Below are positions 55,632 through 64,000 of a stretch of 64,000 nucleotides of DNA, one piece after another; the first letter of the stretch is position 1; the number at the start of each line of letters is the position of its first letter. The DNA comes from Berberis thunbergii (Eukaryota > Streptophyta > Magnoliopsida > Ranunculales > Berberidaceae). The notes beneath the pieces are model-generated. The model was not told where the DNA came from. It was given only the letters and a program-made list of their open reading frames with translations, and ran no database searches. The translations under genes and the position numbers were made by a program. The stretch lies in NCBI GenBank assembly GCA_003290165.1, contig QNQO01006251.1, positions 1 to 64,000 on the forward strand. Direction: 5' to 3'.

Positions 55632-56400
55632 ATGAAAATTTGGGAACGACCCAACAAGCGCTTGGTTCATACCCAAAAGTTTTCTAGCCACCCTAATCCA
55701 CTTTTTGCTTCTTCACCACACTCATCTCCACCTACCTCCCCTCACTCTCCAATCAACACTAAAATGGAAAAACGTCCAATTTGGGAATACAATGTTCCCT
55801 TTGCTGCTAATGTGCACGGATGCATTGAGTTGCCCCCTATCACTACAGCTCAATTTGAGATTAGACCGGCTATTATTAATATGTTGCCAAAGTTTCATGG
55901 GCATGATCGAGAAAGCCCATATGTCCATCTTGGAAAGTTTCTTGAATTTTGTAGTACTTTTAAGAACCAAAACATAGATGAAGAAAATGTCATAATTCGC
56001 TTGTTTCCTTTTTCTCTTGATGATTGGGCCACCTCATGGCTAAATTCCCTCCCTGCGAGTTCCATAGGATTTAGTTAGAAAGTTTCTAGCAAAATACTTC
56101 CCCATGAGAAAGACCCTAGAAATTAAAAGAGAAATTGAGGAGTTTACTAAAACACATGATGAACTTTTTTATGAAGCATGGGACCGCTTTCAAGATTTAC
56201 TCATCAAGTGCCCCCATCATGGCTTTGAAAAACGAGTGCTAGCATATGAGTCAAAACGATACCTTAGAGGAATAGTTTTGGATGTGATTGTTCAAGTTGC
56301 AAATATCTATTATCCGGTTGATTTCATCATCTTAGAATCAAATTCATGTCATCTTAGGGCGACCCTTCTTAGCAACTGCGGAGGCTAACATCAACTGTAG
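55632..56400 (+). pseudogene. Athila-like gag, frameshifted
   Basis: ATG 55632 opens a proline/serine-rich start. KRPIWEYNVPFAANVHGCIE, IRPAIINMLPKFHGHDRESP and VIIRLFPFSLDDWATSWLNS are the capsid core; a stop at 56076 and frame change lead into EIKREIEEFTKTHDELFYEA, WDRFQDLLIKCPHHGFEKRV (56104 on). The fold order is that of plant retrotransposon gag. One frame correction would be needed for a continuous protein, so it is inactive as read. Confidence 0.87.
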
Positions 56401-57006
56401 AAGCGGTAGCATGTTTGTTTCTTTTGGGAACCTTAAAGCTGAATTGAATATTTTTAAAGCCTTGCAAAGGAGAGATGATCTCGATATGATTGAGGAAGAA
56501 GAAGAAGTGTGTATTATTCGATCTTTTGAGTCTATGGCTCAATCGTCACCAGATGACGTATTGCTACGTTGTCTCTCACACTTTGGTATGAACCTAGATA
56601 TGGACGAGGCTATTGAAGAGGTCAACAATATGTTGGTCAATGTGCCCATAATGCATATACCTGAATTCGAGCCATTATCACGTTATCAATATGAGGAAGA
56701 GTTGTATTCATCTTCTTCCTTTAGAGAACAATCACAAGATAGTAACTCATCCACAAGCACTCCGAAATTACTAAAACTTAAGCCTTTACCAAATGAATTG
56801 AGATATGCATTTCTCGGTCCTGCGGAGAGTTATCCAGTGATTATTACCTCAGATCTTACTGAGGAACACAGTGACAAGTTGTTGGAGGTCCTTAAAGCTC
56901 ACAAGTCAGCCATTGCTTGGAATATTCATGACATCAAGGGTGTTGTGAGCATCATATTTATTTGGAAGATGAAACCAAAACATCCAGAGAACCCCAACGA
57001 CGTCTA
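56401..57006 (+). pseudogene. Athila-like region between gag and RT (protease poorly preserved)
   Basis: An open stretch 56411-57004 reads FKALQRRDDLDMIEEEEEVC ... PKLLKLKPLPNELRYAFLGP, ESYPVIITSDLTEEHSDKLL and EVLKAHKSAIAWNIHDIKGV. The latter half is the pre-RT block (L.KLLEVLKAHKSAIAW.I.DIKGI) of Athila/Tat elements. A recognisable D-T/S-G protease motif is not visible, so the protease seems mostly lost by deletion. Confidence 0.75.
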
Positions 57007-57618
57007 AATCCCATTTTGAAAGATGTCGTAAAAGAAGAAGTGTTGAAACTCCTGGATGCAAACATCATCTATACTATCTCTGATAGCCAATGGGTTAGCC
57101 CAGTCCATGTGGTTCCTAAGAAGTCAGGAATTACAGTCGTTGAAAATGAGAACAAGAAACTTGTGCCACAAAGAATGAAAAAGGGATGGAGAATTTGCAT
57201 CGATTATCGTAAGTTGAACTCTAATACTCGAAAGGATCACTTTCCCCTTCCCTTTATTGATCAGATGCTTGAGAGGTTAGCAAGTCATCCTTACTATTGT
57301 TTCTTAAATGGATATTCTGGATACAATCAAATCCCTATTGCACAAGAGGATCAAGAGAAAACCACATTCACTTGTTCTTTTGGTACTTACGCTTATCGTC
57401 GCATGCCTTTTGGGCTATGCAACGCACCCGCGACATTTCAAAGATGCATGTCTAGCATATTCAATGATATGGTGGACAACTTTCTTGAGATATTTCTGGA
57501 TGATTTTTCAGTATTCGGCTCATTTTTTTTACCAATGCCTACATCACCTCTCACTTGTCTTAGAGTGCTGCGAAGAAAAATGTCTTGTTTTAAATTGGGA
57601 AGTGTCACTTCATGGTGA
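56962..57618 (+). pseudogene. Athila-like reverse transcriptase
   Basis: NPILKDVVKEEVLKLLDANI, WVSPVHVVPKKSGITVV, GWRICIDYRKLNSNTRKDHF and PLPFIDQMLERLA are fingers and palm; YSGYNQIPIAQEDQEKTTFT and MPFGLCNAPATFQRCM follow. The catalytic box is IFLDDFSVFG (57500). A frameshift right after it moves to [18 protein letters not shown], and another returns the frame at [20 protein letters not shown] (57612). Confidence 0.92.
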
Positions 57619-58595
57619 AGCAGAGCATTGTTCTTGGGCACGTTGTCTCTCCAAAAGGCATTGAGGTGGACAAAGCTAAGATTGATGTCATTTCATCTCT
57701 TCCGATTCCAAAATCTGTTAAAGATGTGCGATCTTTCTTGGGGCATGCTGGATTTTATCGCCGCTTCATTAAAGATTTTTCGGAGATTGCACGCCCTATG
57801 ACCAGACTCTTAGCTAAGGATGTTCCCTTTCTTTTTTACGACAAATGCATATCTGCGTTTTTGCATCTTAAATCTAAACTAGTCTCGGCCCCTTTCATCC
57901 GAGCTCCTGATTGGGTGCTACCCTTTGAGATTATGTGTGATGCCTCTGACTATGCTATAGGTGCAGTTTTTGGTCAGAAAGTTAACAAACTTCCTCATGT
58001 TATCTACTATGCTAGCAAAACTCTGAATGAGGCTCAACTCAATTACTCAACCACGGAGAAAGAGATGTTAGCCATTGTTTATGCACTCGATAAATTTCGT
58101 TCCTATCCCATTAGAGCTAAAGTCATTGTGTACACTGACCATGCAACCCTTACATACCTTCTCAATAAGAAAGACACCAAACCTCGACTGATTCGATGGG
58201 TTTTTTTGCTTCAAGAATTTGATCTTGAAATACGAGATAAGTCAGGTACAGAAAATGTGGCCGCTGACCACTTGTCTAGGTTAACATCACAGTCATCTAC
58301 TAGTATCTTGCCCATTCAAGAAGACTTCCCAGATGAACTTCTCTTGGTAGAGCAAGAGATTCCTTGGTATGCCAACATTGTAAATTTTTTAGCAACTGAG
58401 GAACTCCCTTCACACTGGTCTAAGCCAGATTGTGACAAGTTCTTGTCTAGGGTCAAGTATTATTCTTGGGATGAGCCATATTTGTACAAATACTGCCCCG
58501 ACCAACTTATCAGAAGATGCGTTCCAGAAGTTGAACAATTGAGCATTCTCTCATTTTGCCATGATCAAGCTTTTGGTGGCCATTTTAGTTCTTAG
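57612..58595 (+). pseudogene. Athila-like RT thumb, RNase H and start of integrase
   Basis: An uninterrupted 327-codon frame: [20 protein letters not shown] (thumb); [50 protein letters not shown] and [20 protein letters not shown] (RNase H; acidic residues D, E, D all present); AADHLSRL; then the linker to integrase ([20 protein letters not shown]) ending at a stop where the second His of the zinc domain would continue. Confidence 0.92.
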
Positions 58596-59726
58596 AAAAC
58601 CGCGGAGAATGTTCTCCAATCAGGTTTTTATTGGCCTACCCTTTTTCGAAATGCCCATGAGTATTGCAAAGCCCGTCACCGATGTCACCAACTTGGGCGA
58701 ATAACTCGTCGACACATGATGTCTCTGAATCCTATTCTAGTGGTTGAAGTTTTTTATGTTTGGGGCATCGATTTTATGGGATCATTTCCATCCTCCCATG
58801 GATATCGATACATCCTTATTGCAATAGATTACGTTTCTAAATGGATAGAGGCCATTGCCACTAAGACCAATGATCACAAATTGTTATTTCATTCATAAGG
58901 GAGTTTATCTTTAGTAGATTTGGCACCCCCAAGGGTATCATTAGTGATGGGGTAAGCATTTTTGTAACCGCATAAGCATCTTGTTAAAAAGAATGGGATT
59001 ACTCACAAAGTTGCCCTTTCCTACCATCCTCAAACAAGCGGTCAAGTTGAAGTCTCAAATCGTCAAATCAAAAACATCCTCGAAAAGACTATCAATCCAA
59101 ATCGGAAAGATTGGTCTTTACGTCTTTTAGATGCCTTATGGGCATACCGAATTGCATCCAAAACTTCTTTAGGGATGTCGCCCTATAGATTGGTCTTTGG
59201 TAAACCATGTCACATTCCTGTCAAACTCCAACATAGAGCTTATTGGGCTACAAAGAGTCTAAAGTTTGACCTCGATATGGCTGGTAAAAAACGAAAACTT
59301 CAGCTCGACGAGCTAGAAGAATTGAGGTATGATGCTTATGACTTGTCCAAGAACTACAAAGATAAAATGAAGTGGATACATGACAAAAGCATCATGAGAA
59401 AAGAGTTCCATCTTGGTCAAAAAGTCCTACTCTACAACTCTCGTTTTCATCTCTTTCCAGGTAAGCTAAAAACTTGTTGGTCTGGTCCATTTATTGTACG
59501 TGATGTTAAAAACTATGGTGCCATCACCGTAGAAAACCCTACAAATGGTGGTCTCTTTCAAGTAAATGGACAGCGACTGAAGCCATACCATGAACTTCCG
59601 ACAAGGTCAGTGAAAACCATTCAGTTGATTGATCCTAACTATGAGAATTTGTCATGCCTACAAATTTCTACTCCACTAAGCCTGTTTGGGGGTGGTATCG
59701 ACCACCCCCATTACGTCCGGCAATGA
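58596..59726 (+). pseudogene. Athila-like integrase, decayed core, good C-terminus
   Basis: After the stop at 58593: VLQSGFYWPTLFRNAHEYCK, a zinc-domain relic, FYVWGIDFMGSFPSSHGYRY (first catalytic D) and ILIAIDYVSKWIEA, a stop at 58896, ISDG (second D) in another frame with a small deletion, LSYHPQTSGQVEVSNRQIKN (E), then an open frame 59175-59723 with SPYRLVFGKPCHIPVKLQHR, KVLLYNSRFHLFPGKLKTCW, SGPFIVRD and GQRLKPYHE. These are the Athila-specific C-terminal features. Confidence 0.88.
59688..59709. repeat. Perfect hairpin at the end of the Athila-like ORF
   Basis: GGGGGTGGT / ACCACCCCC pair with a 4-base loop ATCG. The following AGCGCTACTGGGAGGCAGCC is a phrase commonly found just after pol in Athila elements. 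Confidence 0.8.
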
Positions 59727-59785
59727 CATTAAACTTAGCGCTACTGGGAGGCAGCCCAACCCGTTTATGCATTCATTCATTCATA

Positions 59786-59808
59786 AAATAATAATAATAA
59801 TAATAATA

Positions 59809-59839
<31 letters not shown>

Positions 59840-59853
59840 TATTATTATTAATA
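59786..59853. repeat. (AAT)n/(ATT)n inverted microsatellite
   Basis: AATAATAATAAT passes into TTATTATTATTATTATT, so the two halves are complementary and can form a long A/T hairpin. Confidence 0.9.
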
Positions 59854-59870
59854 CCGCCAATTCCTGTTTG

Positions 59871-59901
59871 GGGGTGATGTATTTTAATAATACATCACCC
59901 C
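59871..59901. repeat. Perfect 13-bp hairpin next to a PPT-like copy
   Basis: GGGGTGATGTATT and AATACATCACCCC pair exactly with loop TTAAT. It includes a copy of the element's polypurine tract sequence. Confidence 0.85.
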
Positions 59902-61613
59902 ACAACTCACTCTTTTTCATTGCAGGGACGGTACAGATATTCAACAAATCATCTGAGGTAATAAGTTCTAATTTTTATTTCACTTTTCATTTCATTTGTT
60001 TAACACTAGGGACAGTGTTCTATTTGTTTGGGGGTGGGGAGATTTATCAAAATTTATACCTCTTTTGAATATCGTTTTCTAAAAAAAAATAGTATGGTAT
60101 CCTACCTATGATGAGATTGGATTACTTGATTCATTACATTTAGGCAAAAAGATGTTGGAAGTTTATTCCTAGAGTAAATATTGCATTTGAGCATTCAGGA
60201 ACAAATAATTTTTGCACAATTACTACAAATGTAGTTTGGAATACAAAAGTAAGTTACTTCCTGAGAATCTAGAGGAATAATAGTGGAGACTTTAACCTTG
60301 TGAGCTATCAGGCCTTTCATTTTATTCAGTGTTTTACACAACTCCGAGTCATATGATGACTTAAAATTTTATTAGACATTAACTTGTTGCGAAGGCCCAT
60401 TATTCTTCTTTTTGGTTGGTCACTGAGGATGACATCTTTTTCGAGTTAAGAGAAACATAGGTCTTATAGTCTTGAGACTTATAACCATTACCAAACCTTA
60501 GAAGGTAAATTAGGCTTCTCTTGTCCATCTGAACATTCTCAAAACCATCTTGCTAAACATTTCATCCAATACCAATGTGAGCCTTTATCTTTTTTAGATA
60601 TATATAAAAATAAAAAAAACCCATATTTCCTTTTATGTTTCTGAAAAATGTTAGGAAGATTTATGAAGAAAAATAGGAGTACAAAGTGAAACTACAAAGT
60701 CCAAGGTACTTCAGAGGAAAAAAAAAAGGTTCTGATAAAGAAAAAAAAGTTGTAAAGAAAGGAGAATAAAAGGAAGTGATTGATGAGTCCCCTATTAATC
60801 TATTTGAAAATCCTACATTTTCATAAACATCATTTTACTTGCCATCTGCCCCACTCTTCCTCATATATATATATAAAACTAGATTCATTGCCTTTTTAGA
60901 GAAGTCCTAATTAACCCTATGGTAAAGTATGGTAAGAAGTGGAGAGTAGATGAGAAGACGCTATGGTGGGTAACTCGATATTCTTGCAAGTGATCAACAT
61001 TTCTTCCATGAGACTATTATTCTCTTTCATGTCTGTTTATTCTTATGAGCATGTGAGAAGTTTGCATTTTCACATTTCCTCTTTTCCTCATATGCAAGAG
61101 AAAATATTTTACCCTAACTCAGAGTGATCATTTCAGAGATATTAACTGGTGAATTTTGAAGTCAAAACAGTTATTCCAAAGGTGGATTAGGATGTACGTT
61201 ACTTTGACATGAAAAGTTGCATTTGTTGGTTATTCACACACACACACACCTTGTTCCAAAGTTGTTCACTTGTAATGTGCATTTTAGTAAGAAATTACAT
61301 GTCTCTTGACTTCTATGTGGTTGAATAATAAAGATATTCTCTGAGAACAATAGGCCACACATCAATTTTGTTTCATATAAAAAAAATAAAAAAAAATGTT
61401 TGTGGGTGTCATCCTGGATAACCCTCAGGAGGCTAAAACTCCTTTTCTAGTGTCATGCTAGGGGTTCAAGGCGTTGCATATTGTAAATGCAATCGAGTCA
61501 TACCAGCAAAAGTGGCATTGATTTCTTGAGAAGTTTATGACGAGTAAAAAATATTTTGTTTTGTGTTTTTATCTTTCTTTTCGTTGTTCTTTGCTAGAGG
61601 ACTAGCAAAATAT
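59902..61613 (+). other. Athila-like element 3' untranslated region, no env
   Basis: 1.7 kb without any ORF resembling an envelope protein. It has poly-A-rich stretches, a CACACACACAC repeat at 61235 and PPT-like copies of TGTTTGGGGGTG (60026 and at the LTR). Confidence 0.7.
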
Positions 61614-61628
61614 TGTTTGGGGGTGGTG
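61614..61628 (+). other. Polypurine tract of the Athila-like element
   Basis: TGTTTGGGGGTGGTG directly abuts the 3' LTR start TGATAAGC at 61629. Similar strings occur at 59684, 59866 and 60028. Confidence 0.75.
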
Positions 61629-62515
61629 TGATAAGCACCCAAAACATCGATTTTACACTCCTAAATATACAATTGTTAAGTCCAATTATCAAATAAAAAT
61701 ATCTCATTACGTGTATTTTGTGCATTTTGTAGGAATTCAATTCTCAAATTATGCATAAATTGATACAATAAGGCTAAATTCATCAACTAGAAAGCCCAAT
61801 TGGAATTCGAATGCATTCATCGGGATTAAAGAATTTCAATCTCAAGACCCATGAAGTCAAGCCCACAAAGCAACAACTACGGATCTCGAGAAAATCAATA
61901 TGAAGATTTGGACGTCCACATGGCCAACTTTATCATAAAAAAATTTCTACAAACGTGTTTCCTTATTGAACTCCAACACCATTCCTTGTTTCACTCAAAT
62001 CATGTTTCTTTGTTTCACTCAACCATTCCTTGTTTCATTAAACCATGTTTCACTGTTTAACTCAAACCCACTTTACCTATAAAAACCTCATACATGGAGT
62101 TCATAAGGGATAATTTTTCTTTGATGGTTTTTCTTTGATAGTTTTTCTTTGAGAGCTTTTCTTTACAGAGTTTTTTAGTTGTAGCTCTTGACTTTATATT
62201 TTTACTTGGGAGAAAAGTGCATATACTACAGTTTAAATTTCATTGAAGAAGTAAGTTTTATCTTTGTTTTTTAACTTTTAGTTTAATCTTATTTTCACCA
62301 TCCATTATTTTGCTATGCTCTTTATTCTTTAAGTTGAAAATTAAATATTATCTTCTAATCCACGTGAAGTAGACGATAACCTCTACTTCCACTATATATT
62401 GTTGAATTGTATTGCAGGTTGAAGGAAAAAAAAAAAAATAAGAAACAACTTATATTTCTTTTATTGATGTCAAAAATCATGCAACGACATTAATGTCGAT
62501 TTTTGGTATCAATCA
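61629..62515 (+). repeat. 3' LTR of the Athila-like element
   Basis: 887 bp, near-identical to 53090-53920 outside short indels; ends GGTATCAATCA. The GCCAT duplication follows. Confidence 0.93.
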
Positions 62516-62520
62516 GCCAT

Positions 62521-63390
62521 TATGAATCTTAAGCCCAAGTTTGAGGGACAGTTTCTTATATCCTTGGTGATGGTAGAAGAATCAATTGTCTGGACGGATG
62601 TTTGAATTGGAAACGCTTCCCTTAGCAATCAGTTTTAAAGCCTATATAATCTCTCTGTTAAAATAGCAATGAAAAACTTCATTGCTGATGAAGAGCTACA
62701 AGAAACACAGAAGTTCTTGATCTCCTCCAGTTGCTTCATTTAGTATAGTTACAAATTCCTCCAACAAAAAGATGATTGGAGGTTAGAATGACAAAGAGGC
62801 TCTTTTTCTGTGGAAAGCAGTCATTGAAAACACATCTTGGAGGAGTATTCATTGGCAGCAAACCCAGTTTCCCTTCTGTTTTTGGTAAGAAGTCCTCTTG
62901 GATTAAACAAATTCCTCCAGGAGTTGACTTTTTCACTTGGACAAATTCCATAGAAGTTAGAATTTTTCACTTAGGACGGTTTGCCATAGTAGACTGTAGA
63001 CAACCTAATTAGAAGAGGACTTTATATCCCCAAGGTGTAGCTTATGTGAAGCTGGTGCGGAGTCCATTGAGGCACATACTTGTACATTGTAGTTTCTCAA
63101 GGGAAGTGTGGCAGATCGTTTGTTCTGAAGCCTTCACTACCGTCCCCATGGCTACCTGTGTTCTGCAGTTGATTTACAAATTCCAATTGAAACAGAAAGG
63201 GATGTTCTGCCAAAGGAGTTTGGTTATGGAAGAGAGTTTTGATGGCAGGTTTATACGTCGTTTGGAAGGAAAGAAAATCCAGGATTTTAAATGGATTAGG
63301 AGAGATTGTATGACTGTCTTGTTTCTTGTATTTCTTCTGCCTTGTGAATTTCTCACTCACCTTGGATGCTTTTAAAGAATATGCGGAAAA
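62521..63390 (+). pseudogene. L1-type LINE 3' end, part after the Athila insertion
   Basis: Continuing frames read YNLSVKIAMKNFIADEELQE, then KQIPPGVDFFTWTNSIE (zf-RVT: P..V.FF.W.), VAYVKLVRSPLRHILVHCSF and SREVWQIVCSEAF (H..V.C.FSREVW) and FLVFLLPCEFLTHLGCF. These follow the residues of 52600-53084 in the order of a plant L1 ORF2. Many frameshifts. Confidence 0.82.
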
Positions 63391-64000
63391 GAATGTTCTA
63401 AGCAATGTGTACAATATTAATCATCTTTGCATCATACATTCCTGGAACATGTTTCTTTGACATTTTACCAATATAAATAAACACACTTAGAAAACGCATT
63501 TTGGCTTAGCAATGTTATGTATTTGCAACTTGTCAGTGAAGTTTGATTTCCTACAAATATTGTTTCCATAAGAAAAGACAAGGGGGTCCCAAAGAATGAA
63601 AGTAAAAGCCTATGAAAAAGAAGAGCAAAGCTAGCAAGAGGTACTAAGATTTAGGTCCTTAAGAAATAGTCGTTAAGTCTCAATTCATTTAATCACCCAT
63701 AACTTCAAAAGAAAGAACGTAGACCTAATCTTTCTCCAAAACCACAAACCTAAACCTTTCTCGATCAGGCAGATGGACATAGGACAGGCTTCTACAGCTT
63801 ATAGTCTGGGGGTTGTGTGGAGAAAAGGAAATAACAAGATATGTGAATATACTTGTAAATCAGTGGATAGCTTGTGGATAGATACCAAAGTGAATTTATG
63901 GTTGTGGGGTAGTACTTGGGTATCTTTAGAGATACTCAATTCTCTTCTTGTATGTCTCCCTGGGATGCCAACGTGCATAATAACTTATCTTGATGTATTC
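63391..64000. other. Right-edge sequence, no assigned gene
   Basis: AT-rich. A plus-strand frame from ATG 63771 stays open to the edge (77 codons: MDIGQASTAYSLGVVWRK ...) and is preceded by TCAGGCAG, a possible acceptor. No domain is recognised; chance is not excluded. If the RS-rich gene extends beyond the window this is intron. Confidence 0.3.

Larger units (their letters stand above)
53090..62515 (+). mobile_element. Complete Athila-like Ty3/gypsy retrotransposon
   Basis: LTRs at 53090-53920 and 61629-62515 (TGATAAGC...AATCA), a GCCAT duplication, a PBS and a PPT define a 9,426-bp plus-strand element. Gag-pol (55632-59726) keeps gag, protease region, RT, RNase H and integrase in order but with several frameshifts and stops. 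No envelope-like ORF exists in the 1.9 kb between integrase and the 3' LTR. The LTRs are highly similar apart from short indels, so the insertion is among the youngest events here. It lies inside an L1 LINE. Confidence 0.95.

Noticed and set aside
59686..59877. Plus-strand ORF with a poly-Ile/Tyr run
   Set aside because: It translates the (AAT)n/(ATT)n microsatellite.
60000..61613. Envelope-like gene in the Athila-like element
   Set aside because: No ORF of sufficient length, signal peptide or membrane segment was found between integrase and the 3' LTR.

Overview
This is a repeat-dominated stretch of a flowering-plant (eudicot-like) nuclear genome. It holds nested LTR retrotransposons of plant lineages (Tat and Athila Ty3/gypsy, Ty1/copia), CACTA, hAT, Mutator-like and Harbinger-type DNA transposons, RTE- and L1-type LINE pieces, spliced genes with GT-AG introns, and a broken chloroplast phosphate-transporter gene. 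Nothing bacterial or organellar is visible. The species cannot be named from the sequence. Layout: (1) 1-4678 is the right part of a minus-strand Tat-like element: two tandem arrays, a PR-RT linker scrap, a decayed gag and the 5' LTR; RT, RNase H and integrase are missing. (2) 4988-5682 plus about 18669-18716 is a PHT2;1-like phosphate transporter pseudogene. It is split by a 13-kb CACTA transposon (5683-18665; 13-bp TIRs; 3-bp TSD TAT) carrying a decayed TNP2-type transposase, a second CACTA protein gene and, downstream, captured host exons: NOT2/VIP2, an acetyl-CoA acetyltransferase exon and two unidentified coding scraps. (3) 18.8-25.4 kb: an LTR-like piece, then a copia element (LTR 19377-19629) with a 1.6-kb hAT element inserted at its primer-binding site. 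The hAT carries exon 1 of a plastid DCL-like gene. The copia pol breaks off in integrase, where a 2-kb block of GGAACGGTCC-type palindromes and 170-bp repeats sits between 21-bp near-repeats. (4) 25.5-37.3 kb: a minus-strand MULE whose catalytic core is deleted, split by a complete Tat element (27371-36471; LTRs 686 and 679 bp; TSD CTCAC). That element has an antisense spliced ORF, a 178-bp tandem array, decayed pol with two RNase H domains, and a mostly deleted gag. (5) 39975-52449 is the only apparently intact host gene, on the minus strand: ten coding exons with fully consistent splice phases encode the C-terminal 881 residues of a nuclear low-complexity/RS-rich protein; its 5' exons lie beyond the window. 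Its introns hold two opposed RTE LINE copies, an L1 tail with a hAT inserted, a Harbinger-type MITE and a chromovirus-like gag scrap. (6) 52600-63390 is an L1 LINE split by an Athila-like retrotransposon (53090-62515; LTRs 831 and 887 bp; TSD GCCAT). The insertion order is readable: the L1 was in place before the Athila, the MULE before the second Tat, the copia before the hAT, and PHT2;1 before the CACTA. Nearly every element coding region is disabled by stops and frameshifts, so the functional content is the RS-rich gene. The rest records gene capture, nested insertion and satellite-like array growth.
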